From NCBI RefSeq assembly GCF_003131205.1, contig NZ_QFFY01000002.1, positions 928,512 through 992,511 of the forward strand: 64,000 nt of DNA, written 5' to 3'. This document shows, one piece after another, positions 7,948 to 17,287 of this stretch. How positions within the stretch are numbered: position 1 is the first letter of the stretch; every line of letters starts with the position of its first letter. Under the pieces are notes generated by a model, which did not search any database, was not told where the DNA came from, and worked only from the letters and a program-made list of their open reading frames with translations. Source of the stretch: Occallatibacter savannae. GTDB lineage: Bacteria > Acidobacteriota > Terriglobia > Terriglobales > Acidobacteriaceae. Both the position numbers and the translations under genes were made by a program.

Positions 7948-10212
7948 TCAGAATCGGAGGAGGTAATTGAACTTTACGAAGATCTGGCGATCGGTTGAGG
8001 TACCTGGGAGCCTTGTCAGTGCGAAGTTTGGCGCGGTGATCGCATTGAAGTCTACGTTCTGAAAGGTGTTTGCGTAGCCGGCGTAGAAGGCGGTGCCGGG
8101 GTGCGGGAGGTAGGTGAAGAGAAGAGTCGTGTCGGCCTGCTTGGAGTAGGTACTCGAGACTAGAGCGTTGTTCGGAAGCAAGGTGTTGTAGTCGAGGATG
8201 GCATTGAACGAGTAGCTGGGCGTGAACTGATAGTTGAACTTCGAGCGGATGAGGTGGTTGGTGAAGATCACGCCTCTCGGAGCGGAGTCGGGCAAAACGG
8301 AATCGGTCGAGGTTGCGAGGCGCGTGTAGTAGTAGATCTCGTCGAGCCGAAGGTGCGACTGCGGATGAAGCGTCACGGTCGCCGATGCGTTCGTCCCCGT
8401 GCCAAGGAAGGGCGTGATACCGCCGGCGGGATAGTAATTGGGTTCCGCACCATGAGCGAAGCCTGTGCTCAGATCGAGCCACTTGAACCATGAGGTCGTG
8501 AGGGAGGCGGCTACACCGTTTGCATCGAATCCCTGAGCTTTATACAACTCGTATGATCGCTCAAAAAGTAAAGAGAGCCAGGTCAGGCGAGGCAGTCCCA
8601 CGGTGAAGCCTGGCTCGATCCACCAGTTCTGCAGCGTGCCCTTGTGATCGTAGATGATCGTGCCGTCGAGGTTGGGCCCGTAAGACATGATGGAGTGTCC
8701 GGCAGGCGGCTTCCAAAGATAGCTCGTGTAGTTCTCCAGTCTGCGTATGTCGGTGCGGTTGATATAGCCGAGGGTTGAGGCCATTGCAGCGCTCCGATCG
8801 GTATAGGTATTCGTGAACGAGAGGTGGTTGTCGGCTTTTCTGAGCCTGAGGTAGTAACCGGGACCTGATGAATGGCTGTCGGCTGAATCGCTCTGGGTGG
8901 CCGTGGCTTGTCCCGCGAGGGTCCAGTTGTCCTTTGTCACATAGCGCAGGTCGAGGGAGGCGACTTTGTTCGAAGTGTCGTTGAACTTTGTGCCGCCGAG
9001 GAAGAGTCCGACGTGCGACTGGTGGCCGAATTCGCGCTCGACCCGGAAGATGCCGTCGATCGCGCGGTCACCGTGACCGACCTGTCCTTGCGCGAGAACC
9101 TGTCCGGGAGCGCGATCATCGCTCGCCAGTGCGCCGATGCTCCATCGGCCGAGAGAGCCGGTGAGCTTCGCGCCGTACTGCGGGTTGACAATCCGGCGCG
9201 AAAAGAAGAGCTGCTCGGGCATGACGAAGATCGAGGCGTTCTCGAGGAAGAACGGGCGGCGTTCGGGGAACACGACCTCGAACCGCTGGTTGACCTGGAC
9301 CTTGGGATCGTCTGTTCCGATTTCACTGAAGTCGGGATTGAGCGCCGCATCGAGCGTGAGCGCATCGTGGATGACAAACTTAGCATCGAGTCCCAACTGC
9401 TTTTCGATCTCCTTCTGCGGGCCGGCCGCCGGATCGAGGTAACTGTCATGCGAGTACATTGCGTAGGGAATGAACTGCATGTTGCGGCCCGGAGAGATGT
9501 CGTCGTTGATCTCCATGGGCGCGAATTGCCCTACGAATTGGGGCAGCTTCTTGTGAGAGATGAAGGGCCACATCGAGAACTCGCTATTGCGCTGAATTGC
9601 ACGCGCGAGGCAAATGTTCCACACCTGCTTTGAGCCGGCTGGAAAGCGCAGAGTGCGAAATGGAATGGTCTCGAGGACGACATAGCCGAAGTCGGTGATG
9701 CGGCCTTCGGAGTACCAGAGGCCTTCCCATGTGGGATCGTCGCCGATGCCGTCTGTGGTGCGGCCGTCGTACTGGATACCGTAGGGGTTCACGTCGAACC
9801 AGTAAGCGTGCTTGTGGTCCTGGAAGGTATCAATGTTGATGGTGACGCGATCGTCTAGGTCGATCTGCTTGCGCGGAGCAACGCGGGCGTGGATCTTGGC
9901 GGGATCATCTTTGCAGATCCATCCGACGTAGAGGTTCTCGCTGTCGTAAGAGAGATAGGCGGTAGTCGGCTGGCTGATGGGCTCGCCATCGTGCGGATCG
10001 AATTGCCAGAAGGTGGTGACGACTGCTTCGGCTTCGCGAGGAGTGCCATTGAGGAAGTCGGAGAGTTTGGGCGCACGGTGCACGCGAGGGATGCTGAGCG
10101 GTCCAGGTTCGGCTGAGGCGACTGTAATGAGACCGAAGCCGAAGAGGAATACAACAACCCGCAAACCGATCCGCAAGGCGCAAGATGTGCGAGCGTGAGA
10201 GGGCTGTGCCAC
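7948..10212 (-). CDS. CBM9-like/DUF5916 outer-membrane protein
   Basis: The 754-residue protein has a signal peptide (RIGLRVVVFLFGFGLITVASA), a carbohydrate-binding family 9-like domain (about 35-220, with YLSYDSENLYVGWICKDDP and DDRVTINIDTFQDHKHAYWF), and a long C-terminal region of alternating strands that ends in LLRF. A terminal Phe is typical of beta-barrel proteins inserted in the outer membrane. This architecture is the CBM9/DUF5916 family, common in Acidobacteriota and Bacteroidota; its function is not established, and surface binding or uptake of glycans is a guess. The GTG at 10210-10212 is chosen because GGAGAAG lies four bases before it; the open frame reaches 10281 without a better site. 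Confidence 0.85.
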   Translation of the reverse strand: MAQPSHARTSCALRIGLRVVVFLFGFGLITVASAEPGPLSIPRVHRAPKLSDFLNGTPREAEAVVTTFWQFDPHDGEPISQPTTAYLSYDSENLYVGWICKDDPAKIHARVAPRKQIDLDDRVTINIDTFQDHKHAYWFDVNPYGIQYDGRTTDGIGDDPTWEGLWYSEGRITDFGYVVLETIPFRTLRFPAGSKQVWNICLARAIQRNSEFSMWPFISHKKLPQFVGQFAPMEINDDISPGRNMQFIPYAMYSHDSYLDPAAGPQKEIEKQLGLDAKFVIHDALTLDAALNPDFSEIGTDDPKVQVNQRFEVVFPERRPFFLENASIFVMPEQLFFSRRIVNPQYGAKLTGSLGRWSIGALASDDRAPGQVLAQGQVGHGDRAIDGIFRVEREFGHQSHVGLFLGGTKFNDTSNKVASLDLRYVTKDNWTLAGQATATQSDSADSHSSGPGYYLRLRKADNHLSFTNTYTDRSAAMASTLGYINRTDIRRLENYTSYLWKPPAGHSIMSYGPNLDGTIIYDHKGTLQNWWIEPGFTVGLPRLTWLSLLFERSYELYKAQGFDANGVAASLTTSWFKWLDLSTGFAHGAEPNYYPAGGITPFLGTGTNASATVTLHPQSHLRLDEIYYYTRLATSTDSVLPDSAPRGVIFTNHLIRSKFNYQFTPSYSFNAILDYNTLLPNNALVSSTYSKQADTTLLFTYLPHPGTAFYAGYANTFQNVDFNAITAPNFALTRLPGTSTDRQIFVKFNYLLRF

Positions 10213-10302
10213 TAGACTTCTCCGAGGTTTGCTGGTTGATCTGCTCAGTTTACTGGTGAAGCGGGTGGCTGCCACGTGCACAGATCACAGGGGGCAGTCA
10301 CG

Positions 10303-10340
10303 GAAAAGAAAAAGGCTCCGGAGGGCATCCGGAGCCTTTG
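10303..10340 (-). terminator. Intrinsic terminator of clpB
   Basis: On the minus strand GGCTCCGG and CCGGAGCC form a perfect 8-bp stem (10314-10336) with a seven-base loop, followed by TTTTTCTTTTCC. It lies directly after the clpB stop. Confidence 0.9.
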
Positions 10341-10361
10341 GATTGATCGCTTACAAGGATT

Positions 10362-12986
10362 TCAGGCCATGGCTTCTCGGCCCATCGGCTCGAATCGCAA
10401 CTGGTTTGAGTTGCGATCGGCGTCGATGCGGACGTGCGCGCCGTGGAGGATCTCGCCGTCGAGGATCTTCATGGCGAGCGGGTCCTGCACCATGCGCTGG
10501 AGTGCGCGCTTGAGCGGACGCGCGCCGTAGGCCAGGTCGGATCCTGATGCGAGCACCAGTTCCTGCGCCGCAGGCGTGAGCTCGATGGAGATTGCGCGAT
10601 CTTCGAGCAGCTTGCGGATCTCGTTGAGGCGCAGTTCGAGGATGGCCTCGAGCTGTGCGTGTCCCAGCGGACGGAAGATGACCATGTCATCGACGCGGTT
10701 CAAGAACTCCGGCCGGAAGTGCTCGCGCAACGTACGCATTACGCTCTCTCGCGCCATGTCGAAGTCGTGTTCTGTTTTGAGCGACTCCGTAGCAAGGAAC
10801 GCCGCGCCGAGGTTTGAAGTCATAATCAGCACCGTGTTCTTGAAGTCCACCGTGCGGCCTTTCGAGTCGGTGAGACGGCCGTCGTCCATGATCTGCAGCA
10901 ACACGTTGAAGACGTCGGGGTGCGCCTTCTCGATCTCGTCGAAGAGGATCACCGCGTATGGGCGGCGACGGACAGCTTCGGTCAGCTGACCGCCTTCGTC
11001 GTAGCCTACGTATCCTGGAGGTGCGCCGATGAGGCGAGCCACGGCGTGCTTCTCCATGTACTCGCTCATGTCGATGCGGACCATGGCCTGCTCGTCGTCG
11101 AAGAGGAACTCGGCGAGAGCACGGGCGGTTTCGGTTTTGCCCACGCCGGTGGGACCCAGGAAGATGAACGAGCCGATGGGACGCTTGGGATCGCTGAGGC
11201 CGGCGCGCGAACGGCGGATGGCGTTCGCAACTACGCTGAGCGCGGCATCCTGTCCGACAACGCGTTCGCGCAGCCGGTCTTCCATCTTGACGAGCTTCTT
11301 GACCTCGCCTTCGAGCATTTTGGAGACGGGGATTCCGGTCCACTTGCTGACGATCCTGGCGATGTCTTCCTCGTCGACTTCTTCCTTGAGCATGCGCGTG
11401 CTGCCAGCTGATCCGTCCTGGATAGCGTTGAGTTCGCGCAGTTCGGCATCGGCTTTGGGCAGTTCGCCGTACTGAATCTGCGCGGCGCGATCGAGCTGGC
11501 CCTTGCGGGTGTTCTCTTCGGCTTCGAAACGCAGGGCTTCGATCTTCTGCTTCAACTCACTGATGCGGGTGATGGCATCGCGTTCTTTGGTCCAGCGGGC
11601 GCGCAGAGCGGTGGATTGCTCTTTGATGGCGGCGAGTTCGCGCTCGACTTCCTGCATGCGCTGCTTGCTGTTCTGGTCAGTTTCGCGCTTGAGCGCGGCG
11701 CGTTCGATTTCGAGCGAGGTCGCCTGACGCTCGAGCTGATCGATCTCCGTAGGGACAGAGCCGATTTGGATAGCCAGCGATGCGGCTGCTTCGTCGACGA
11801 GGTCGATGGCCTTGTCGGGAAGGAAGCGGTCACTGATGTAGCGATGCGAGAGCGTGGCTGCTGCGACGATGGCGGAGTCCTTAATGCGGACCTTGTGGTG
11901 CGACTCATAGCGATCTTTGAGGCCGCGGAGAATGGCGATGGTGTCTTCGACGTTCGGCTCGCCGACGTAGACGATCTGGAAGCGGCGCTCGAGCGCGGCG
12001 TCCTTCTCAATGTACTTGCGGTACTCGTTCAGCGTGGTTGCGCCGATGGCACGGAGTTCGCCGCGGGCCAGAGCCGGCTTGAGCATGTTGCTGGCGTCGA
12101 TGGCGCCTTCCGCTGCTCCCGCGCCGACAAGCGTGTGGAGTTCGTCGATGAAGAGCACGATCTGGCCGTTGGACTCTTCGATTTCTTTGAGAACAGCTTT
12201 GAGCCGGTCTTCGAACTCGCCGCGGTACTTGGCGCCGGCGAGCATGGAGCCGAGGTCGAGAGAGATAACGCGCTTGTCGCGAAGGCCATCGGGCACATCG
12301 CCGTAGACGATGCGGCGGGCGAGGCCTTCGACGATGGCGGTTTTGCCGACGCCGGGTTCGCCGATGAGCACGGGATTGTTCTTGGTGCGGCGGCTCAGGA
12401 CCTGGACGACACGGCGGATCTCTTCGTCGCGGCCAATGACGGGGTCGAGCTTGCCGCGTCGAGCGAGATCGGTGAGGTCTTTCGCGTATTTCTCGAGCGC
12501 CTGGAACTTGCCTTCCGGGTTTTGATCGGTGACGCGCTGCGATCCGCGGACCGCGGTGAGAGCTTGAAGGATTGCTTCGTGCGTTGCGCCGACCGCAACC
12601 AGAGCGTCGCGTGCGGCGTCGCCTTTCTGGTGAGCGATGCCAAGCAGCAGATGCTCGGTGGAGATGTACTCGTCTTTGAAGTTTGCCGCTTCTTTGAAGG
12701 CCTGGTCGAGCGCTTTGGTCAGGGTGTTGCTCGGGCCCGGCTGAGCGGATCCGCCCTGAACGCGGGGTAGCTTCTCCTCGATCTGGTGCAGGCTGGTCTC
12801 GAGGCGTTCTGTCGGGACACCAATTTTCTCCAGCACCGCGGGAATAACACCTTCGCGATCGGCAATGAGGGCAAGCAACAGGTGGACGGGCTGGATCTCG
12901 GGATTGCCGTATTCCGCCGCGCGTCCCTGCGCCTGCTGCATTGCCTCCTGCGATTTGACTGTGAGTTTGTCCCAACGAATAGCCAT
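10362..12986 (-). CDS. clpB: ATP-dependent disaggregase ClpB
   Basis: The 874-residue protein has the full ClpB plan: double Clp-N repeat (about 1-150), first AAA+ module with GEPGVGKTA, long coiled-coil M-domain (about 410-530, rich in Glu, Lys and Arg), second AAA+ module with GPTGVGKTE and [18 protein letters not shown], and C-terminal small domain. With the DnaK system it pulls proteins out of aggregates. The M-domain separates it from ClpA and ClpC. The ATG at 12984-12986 begins MAIRWDKLT. hsp20 lies 206 bases upstream on the same strand, so these two heat-shock chaperones are probably coregulated; the gap carries heptad repeats. Confidence 0.97.
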   Translation of the reverse strand: MAIRWDKLTVKSQEAMQQAQGRAAEYGNPEIQPVHLLLALIADREGVIPAVLEKIGVPTERLETSLHQIEEKLPRVQGGSAQPGPSNTLTKALDQAFKEAANFKDEYISTEHLLLGIAHQKGDAARDALVAVGATHEAILQALTAVRGSQRVTDQNPEGKFQALEKYAKDLTDLARRGKLDPVIGRDEEIRRVVQVLSRRTKNNPVLIGEPGVGKTAIVEGLARRIVYGDVPDGLRDKRVISLDLGSMLAGAKYRGEFEDRLKAVLKEIEESNGQIVLFIDELHTLVGAGAAEGAIDASNMLKPALARGELRAIGATTLNEYRKYIEKDAALERRFQIVYVGEPNVEDTIAILRGLKDRYESHHKVRIKDSAIVAAATLSHRYISDRFLPDKAIDLVDEAAASLAIQIGSVPTEIDQLERQATSLEIERAALKRETDQNSKQRMQEVERELAAIKEQSTALRARWTKERDAITRISELKQKIEALRFEAEENTRKGQLDRAAQIQYGELPKADAELRELNAIQDGSAGSTRMLKEEVDEEDIARIVSKWTGIPVSKMLEGEVKKLVKMEDRLRERVVGQDAALSVVANAIRRSRAGLSDPKRPIGSFIFLGPTGVGKTETARALAEFLFDDEQAMVRIDMSEYMEKHAVARLIGAPPGYVGYDEGGQLTEAVRRRPYAVILFDEIEKAHPDVFNVLLQIMDDGRLTDSKGRTVDFKNTVLIMTSNLGAAFLATESLKTEHDFDMARESVMRTLREHFRPEFLNRVDDMVIFRPLGHAQLEAILELRLNEIRKLLEDRAISIELTPAAQELVLASGSDLAYGARPLKRALQRMVQDPLAMKILDGEILHGAHVRIDADRNSNQLRFEPMGREAMA

Positions 12987-12994
12987 TTTGTTTA

Positions 12995-13192
12995 GCTCCT
13001 AGCTTTCAGCTCTCAGCCTTCAGCTTTGCAGCTTAGGCCAGGCGAAGCTTACTTGCACTGATTTGAATTTAGGGTCTTGCGTTGCACATATAAATGCGCC
13101 GGGACACCTTGAGGGTGCACCCGGCGCTCAATTGCGTCGCCGCCAGCGTGTGCAGGATCGAACTGAGAGCTGACGGCTGAAAGCTGCTCCTC
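12995..13192. repeat. CAGCNNN heptad repeats in the hsp20-clpB gap
   Basis: Around 13000-13035 the + strand shows TCAGCTCTCAGCCTTCAGC and related units with CAGC recurring every seven bases. Around 13166-13190 inverted copies occur (GAGAGCTGACGGCTGAAAGC), so the two sides could pair as one long imperfect stem across about 130 bases. It may partly terminate or process the hsp20-clpB transcript (inference). Confidence 0.5.
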
Positions 13193-13690
13193 TTACCGTG
13201 CGCCAACCAGCTCGTGTTCGTGCTCTTCTTTCTTGTTCTCGAACTTGGACTGGGTGCCGAAGTTGACCTTGATCTGCTTGGGCTGCGCTTCGGGCTTCTT
13301 GTTGAGTTCCAGCTTGAGAATGCCTGCGTTATAGCTGGCGTTGACGTTCTCGGTGTCAACTGTCGACGGAAGCGTGAAGGAGCGATAGAAGGTGCCGTAG
13401 CGGCGCTCGATGCGGTGGAAGTTCTCTTCCTTCTCGTCCTTTTCGAACTTGCGTTCGCCCTTCACGGTGAGGGTGTTGTTCTCAACGCGGATGTCGAGGT
13501 CCTTCTCTTCCATGCCTGGGACTTCGAGCTTGAGGACGACTTTCCTCGGGTCCTCGTAGATGTCGACAGCCGGCACAAAGCTGGCAGTGGTCAAGGGATT
13601 GTCGGTCTCGTTCATCTCGCGGAACAGGGAGTTCATGCGGTTCTGAAGAGCTACGACTTCGCGAAAGGGATCCCAACGATTGATTGCCAT
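13193..13690 (-). CDS. Hsp20/alpha-crystallin family small heat-shock protein
   Basis: The 165-residue protein begins MAINRWDPFREV and carries an alpha-crystallin domain (about 45-140) with VDIYEDPRKVVLKLEVPG, LTVKGERK and the diagnostic RRYGTFYRSFTLP and AGILKLELNKKP segments. The IKV near the end resembles the I-x-I/V tail motif used for oligomer contacts. It binds unfolding proteins without ATP and hands them to ClpB/DnaK. The ATG at 13688-13690 is preferred, with GGAGG 11 bases upstream; a TTG six codons earlier overlaps that site. An AT-rich promoter with an inverted repeat lies about 120 bases upstream. Confidence 0.94.
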   Translation of the reverse strand: MAINRWDPFREVVALQNRMNSLFREMNETDNPLTTASFVPAVDIYEDPRKVVLKLEVPGMEEKDLDIRVENNTLTVKGERKFEKDEKEENFHRIERRYGTFYRSFTLPSTVDTENVNASYNAGILKLELNKKPEAQPKQIKVNFGTQSKFENKKEEHEHELVGAR

Positions 13691-13769
13691 GATTTTGTGT
13701 TCCTCCAACTGATTTGGTGATTGTGGGTTAGGGCTTTGCCCAACCGCTCATTCAATCTGATGACAATAT

Positions 13770-13830
13770 AGCACAAGTGATTCACAAAATATGAGTATTT
13801 TGCGCTCATATTATAGAAATTGATATATGT
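13770..13830 (-). promoter_or_regulatory. Putative hsp20 promoter with overlapping inverted-repeat operator
   Basis: In an AT-rich patch, AATATGAG and CTCATATT form a perfect 8-bp inverted repeat with a nine-base spacer. On the minus strand, read towards hsp20, TATAAT overlaps the upstream arm and would be a strong -10 box; the -35 is weak. The 9-base spacing mirrors the CIRCE operator of HrcA, but the arm sequence differs from CIRCE and from HAIR. A heat-shock operator is the natural reading (inference). Confidence 0.5.
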
Positions 13831-14160
13831 CATTAAGAATGAGCTACGTGGGAGGAGTTCTGAAATGGGAAAAGGGGCTGCACACCGGGAATTTCGCAGA
13901 TCTCAGGGCTACCCAGGCCGGGGTAGGCTGGCCGTCCATGTCGGGATGGCAGGGGAGGGCTGAAAAAGTGGTCCGAGAAAGGATGGGTGGCCGGGGGGGG
14001 CAGCGGGACGGATGGGTGGTCTGGAACTACTTCTATTGTGCCGGAAACGCAGTTAATTGACTGCAAACCGGGCGGCAGATTCGGACGGGCAGGTTTTAGA
14101 AGGGTGGGGCTGGGGAGGCGCGGGGAGGCGGGGCGAGCCGGCTCATAGAATCTAGAGAAG
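13831..14160. other. GC-rich gap between hsp20 and the TauE-like gene
   Basis: This stretch is G-rich on the + strand (for example the nine-G run near 13993). It holds one small open frame (13827-14060, 77 codons) without a ribosome site or recognisable sequence, which I do not accept as a gene. The promoter of the TauE-like gene is probably here but no clear boxes are visible. Confidence 0.4.
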
Positions 14161-14976
14161 ATGACGCTTGCGGCGGAGTTTCCCTCGTACATCGGCTGGC
14201 GCTGGGCGTGGCTGACGGTAGCTGCCTTCCTGGGCGGTGTGCTGAACGCGGTGGCCGGCGGAGGGTCGTTTCTGCTGTTTCCCGCGATCCTGGGCATGAA
14301 GGTTCTGCCTGTGCAGGCGAACGCGACCAATACTGTAGCGTTGTGGCCGGGGCAACTGACATCGGTCGCGGCGTACCGGAACGATGTCCGGCGGAATCTG
14401 CGGGTGGCGATCCCGATGGCGGTTGCGGGGCTGATCGGGGGCACGTGCGGGGCAATTGTGCTGTTGCGGACGCCGCAGACGACGTTTCTGCATTTGGTTC
14501 CATGGCTGCTGCTGGTGGCGGCGGCGATCTTCGCGCTGAGCGGGCCGGTATCGCGATGGCTGGAGCACCGGAAATTCACGCGGAGCCACGCGCAGGGCGG
14601 CGTTCATAAGCCACGAATGGTGCCGGTCTTCGTTGCGACTGCGGTGGTTTGTTTCTACATCGGCTACTTCGGGGCGGGAGCGGGATTTTTGATCATTACG
14701 CTGTTGTCTCTGTTCGGATATCAGGACCTCAACGAGATCAACGCGCTGAAGGTGGTGTCGACCACGATGGCGAACGGCATTGCGTTTCTCCTATTCGTGA
14801 TCAATGGGCAGGTGGTGTGGCGGTATTGCCTGGTGGCGATGGTGACGTGCGCGGTGGGCGGATATACGTCGGCGAGTCTGGCGAGGCGCATTCCGCAGAG
14901 CGTGCTGCGCGGGACGGTGGTGTGCATCGGGTTGGGCATGGCGGCGTGGTTTTTCTGGAGAAACAGTGGTCAGTGA
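14161..14976 (+). CDS. TauE/SafE-family membrane transporter
   Basis: The 271-residue protein has about eight hydrophobic segments in two halves. The first half opens with GGVLNAVAGGGSFLLFPAIL, the second with YIGYFGAGAGFLIITLLSLFG; this duplicated G-rich motif is the signature of the TauE/SafE (DUF81) family. Members export sulfite, sulfoacetate or other small anions; the substrate here is unknown. It lies in the inner membrane. It stands alone and is followed by CAGTNNN repeats from 14968. Confidence 0.88.
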   Translation: MTLAAEFPSYIGWRWAWLTVAAFLGGVLNAVAGGGSFLLFPAILGMKVLPVQANATNTVALWPGQLTSVAAYRNDVRRNLRVAIPMAVAGLIGGTCGAIVLLRTPQTTFLHLVPWLLLVAAAIFALSGPVSRWLEHRKFTRSHAQGGVHKPRMVPVFVATAVVCFYIGYFGAGAGFLIITLLSLFGYQDLNEINALKVVSTTMANGIAFLLFVINGQVVWRYCLVAMVTCAVGGYTSASLARRIPQSVLRGTVVCIGLGMAAWFFWRNSGQ

Positions 14977-15092
14977 TCAGTGGTCAGGTTCAGTGAAGAA
15001 CAACGGTCAGTGTTCGTCGAGGTAGAACCAAGCGTGAGATTTGGCCGCGACTGGCGGGAGAGGCCTCGCTGACGACTGATCTCTGATCTCTG
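14968..15092. repeat. CAGTNNN heptad repeats after the TauE-like gene
   Basis: GGTCAGTGATCAGTGGTCAG overlaps the end of the TauE-like gene, and related units follow (TTCAGTGAAG, GGTCAGTGTTCG). Inverted-sense units appear near 15070-15090 (GACTGATCTCTGATCTCTG). This is one copy of the repeat family described in the findings. Confidence 0.6.
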
Positions 15093-15104
15093 TAAACTGT
15101 CCTT

Positions 15105-15560
15105 ATGAGTCATGAGGGAATTCGGTTCGTCAGCAAAGAGGAACAAGCACGCGAGAGCCTGGAGGACCGGCCGCTTCCACGGATTGCGGTCACGCCGGAC
15201 AAGGTGCGCGTGAAGCTCACGGAGGGGACGGGGCTCGAGATCGACTGGCAGGACGGGCACAAGAGCGTGTGGAGCTTCGCGTGGCTGCGGGATGCGTGTC
15301 CGTGCGCGACGTGCATTGACGAGCGGAAGGCGCAGGGGCGGAAGGCGGGACAGCCGAAGGCAAAGGCTGCGGCGCTGCTGCCGATGTATACGCCTCCGGC
15401 CAAGCCGGCGAGCGCGCATGGCGTCGGGCGGTATGCGATCCAGTTCAACTGGCAGGATGGGCACTCGGGCGGAATCTACTCTTGGGATTATCTGCGGCGG
15501 CATTGCCAGTGCGCGGAGTGCCGGTTTGAGACGACGGAGAGTAGCGGGACGCCGAATTGA
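15105..15560 (+). CDS. DUF971 (gamma-butyrobetaine hydroxylase-like N-domain) protein
   Basis: The 151-residue protein contains the DUF971 fold: an initial strand region (VRVKLTEGTGLEIDWQDG), FAWLRDACPCATC, and a second half with YAIQFNWQDGHSGGIYSWDYL and CQCAEC. The domain is also found at the N-terminus of eukaryotic gamma-butyrobetaine hydroxylases. The two cysteine clusters could bind a metal. Stand-alone DUF971 proteins often occur near iron-sulfur or Mrp genes, but none is seen here. It is cytosolic; its function is unknown. Confidence 0.8.
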   Translation: MSHEGIRFVSKEEQARESLEDRPLPRIAVTPDKVRVKLTEGTGLEIDWQDGHKSVWSFAWLRDACPCATCIDERKAQGRKAGQPKAKAAALLPMYTPPAKPASAHGVGRYAIQFNWQDGHSGGIYSWDYLRRHCQCAECRFETTESSGTPN

Positions 15561-15823
15561 GAAGAGCAGGGGACGAGGGAACAAGGGAACAAGGCTGGTC
15601 GGTAGTGAATAGTGATAGTGAGTAACTGGCCGGATTCGTAAGCGCATTCCTTCTTTGCATTTGCGTGTTGCTCGTCGGGGCGAGGCGGTTTCGGCATCTG
15701 GAACGTGACAATCTTTTTACAACTATCTGGGCTGCCGGGTGACGGCTCGAGGCGTCTGATCTAGAACACTCCGAGATCTAAGGGTGCGCACGTCGGAGCA
15801 ATTCGCGAACAGGGGATGTCCCG

Positions 15824-16660
15824 GTGGGCAGACCAGACACTCGCAATTTCCTATCCGTTCGAGGCGCATCTCTGCTGTTTGCGCTCCTGTATTCCGGATT
15901 CTCTCTCCTTGCTCAGCAGAGCGCCGCCGCGGGTGAACAGAGTGTGCGCATACGGCGCGACGCGAGCGAGACGGAGCCGTCGGCTTATCGCATCGAGCGA
16001 TTTACGCGGGCGAGTTTGTTCCTCTCGGTTTCGTCGCTTGGGATCGGCGGACAGCTTTCGACGAATGTTTCGCCTCACCTCGATGTGCGCGTGTTCGGCA
16101 ATCGAGCGTCGATCACGACACACCACTGGTCGCAAAACGATTTCAGCATCGGCGTGAACGCGGGGTTTGCGAACATGGGCGCGATGGCGGACAGCTATCC
16201 GTTTCACCTGCCGTTCCGGTTCAGCGGCGGATACCTGTTTTACAACGGAGATCGCGTGCGCGCGGACCTGCATGCAAAGCAGAACTCCGTGTTCACGATC
16301 AATGACACGGACTGGATTTCAGATAATGCAGATCCTGTGCATGGAACGGGCAGGCTGACGCTGGGCGGCAACGGATTCGTGCTGACGACGGGTTACGGCA
16401 GGATGGTGTCGCGCAGCGAGAAGCATTTCAGTTTTCCTTTCGAGGCGGGTGTCGCGTTTATCAACAGACCGGTGGTGACGTTGAACCTGTTCGGGCAGAT
16501 CTGCACGGTGCAGGGGCTGAACTGCCAGCCGGCTGCGACGTACCCAGGGTTTGCGAATGCGTTGGCACAACAGTTGTCGACGTGGAACAGCGACGCCGCT
16601 CCGTTCCACATCTATCCGATCGTGCAGGGCGGCGTGACGTATACGTTTCGCATTCGGTGA
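15824..16660 (+). CDS. Predicted outer-membrane beta-barrel protein, function unknown
   Basis: The 278-residue protein has a signal peptide (about 12-32, ASLLFALLYSGFSLLAQQ) and a body of alternating amphipathic strands such as FSIGVNAGFANMG, FRFSGGYLFYNGDRVRADLH and FVLTTGYGRMVSR. It ends in VTYTFRIR, close to an outer-membrane C-terminal signature. I do not recognise a named family; similar unassigned proteins are frequent in acidobacteria. The start is GTG at 15824, with AGGGGA eight bases upstream. The frame is free of stops and its composition matches its neighbours, so it is probably a real gene. Confidence 0.7.
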   Translation: MGRPDTRNFLSVRGASLLFALLYSGFSLLAQQSAAAGEQSVRIRRDASETEPSAYRIERFTRASLFLSVSSLGIGGQLSTNVSPHLDVRVFGNRASITTHHWSQNDFSIGVNAGFANMGAMADSYPFHLPFRFSGGYLFYNGDRVRADLHAKQNSVFTINDTDWISDNADPVHGTGRLTLGGNGFVLTTGYGRMVSRSEKHFSFPFEAGVAFINRPVVTLNLFGQICTVQGLNCQPAATYPGFANALAQQLSTWNSDAAPFHIYPIVQGGVTYTFRIR

Positions 16661-16920
16661 GAGCTGTGGGGGAGACCCGTCCCCATGTTGGGAATTTATT
16701 TAGTACCTGCTTTTTGTCAAAATCCTCAGCGAACTTAATTTAGGGCAAGATCAATCCGGATTGGGTGCGGTTGCTCATCGGTACTCCGAAAAAAGATGTC
16801 GTCGATCGTAGCGTGAATACCTTCACGAACGGGTCGACGAGCGGTGGTGTTTTCCTCTTTGAATCCATTGTGCCTGAATGAGGGATAATTGACTGCAAAG
16901 TCGGCTGAAGTTTTTTGCAC
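16661..16920. other. AT-richer patch without a clear gene
   Basis: This stretch is distinctly AT-richer than its surroundings. The minus strand holds a 61-codon frame (16735-16920) whose end reads IDDIFFRSTDEQPHPIRIDLALN in two conserved-looking parts, but it has no convincing ribosome site and matches nothing I know. It may be the remnant of an imported gene. Confidence 0.3.
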
Positions 16921-16950
16921 GCTGGTTCAGGTCCGCTTACGTAGTGGAGT

Positions 16951-17053
16951 TCCTTCGCCCCTCCGGGGCTCTGAGCGCTTTTGCGTGTCTTTCCCAGGGG
17001 TGCGCCGCTGGCGCGGCTTCTCCTGGGCTAACGTCCTTCGCCCCTCCGGGGCT
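16951..17053. repeat. Direct repeat pair around a large palindrome
   Basis: The 20-base unit TCCTTCGCCCCTCCGGGGCT occurs at 16951-16970 and 17034-17053. Between the copies, CCCAGG and CCTGGG (16994-17028) enclose a GC-rich inner hairpin around CGCCGCTGGCG. The two copies and the palindrome together look like a compound REP/BIME-type intergenic element. Confidence 0.7.
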
Positions 17054-17110
17054 GGTTGTGGCGGTGCCAATGTGTTGGCCTCTGTGCTGAAGGTGCAGAT
17101 CGTGCTTCAA

Positions 17111-17187
17111 CCCATTCGGCAAAAGCGCCGAATGGATGGGCACAGCTGCCGGTGTGGCATCGACGAGAGCGCCGAATGGATGGGGCA
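17111..17187. repeat. GGGGCACCC-family palindrome, one whole and one half copy
   Basis: ATTCGGC (17114-17120) pairs with GCCGAAT (17127-17133) across the loop AAAAGC, followed by GGATGGGCAC. A second right-hand half (GCCGAATGGATGGGGCA) occurs at 17171-17187. It belongs to the dispersed family described in the findings. Confidence 0.65.
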
Positions 17188-17287
17188 GCCTTCACGGAGA
17201 AGTCGATGAACATCGGGGTGTGCTGCGGGTCACACATCTGAGAACTGACGCGAACGATGCTTCGTATGGACTGGCAAGGACAACTTC

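Noticed and set aside
11616..12770. 384-codon frame antisense to clpB
   Set aside because: Shadow of clpB without independent start or domain.
13827..14060. 77-codon frame upstream of the TauE-like gene
   Set aside because: Lies over the hsp20 promoter patch, lacks a ribosome site and any recognisable sequence.
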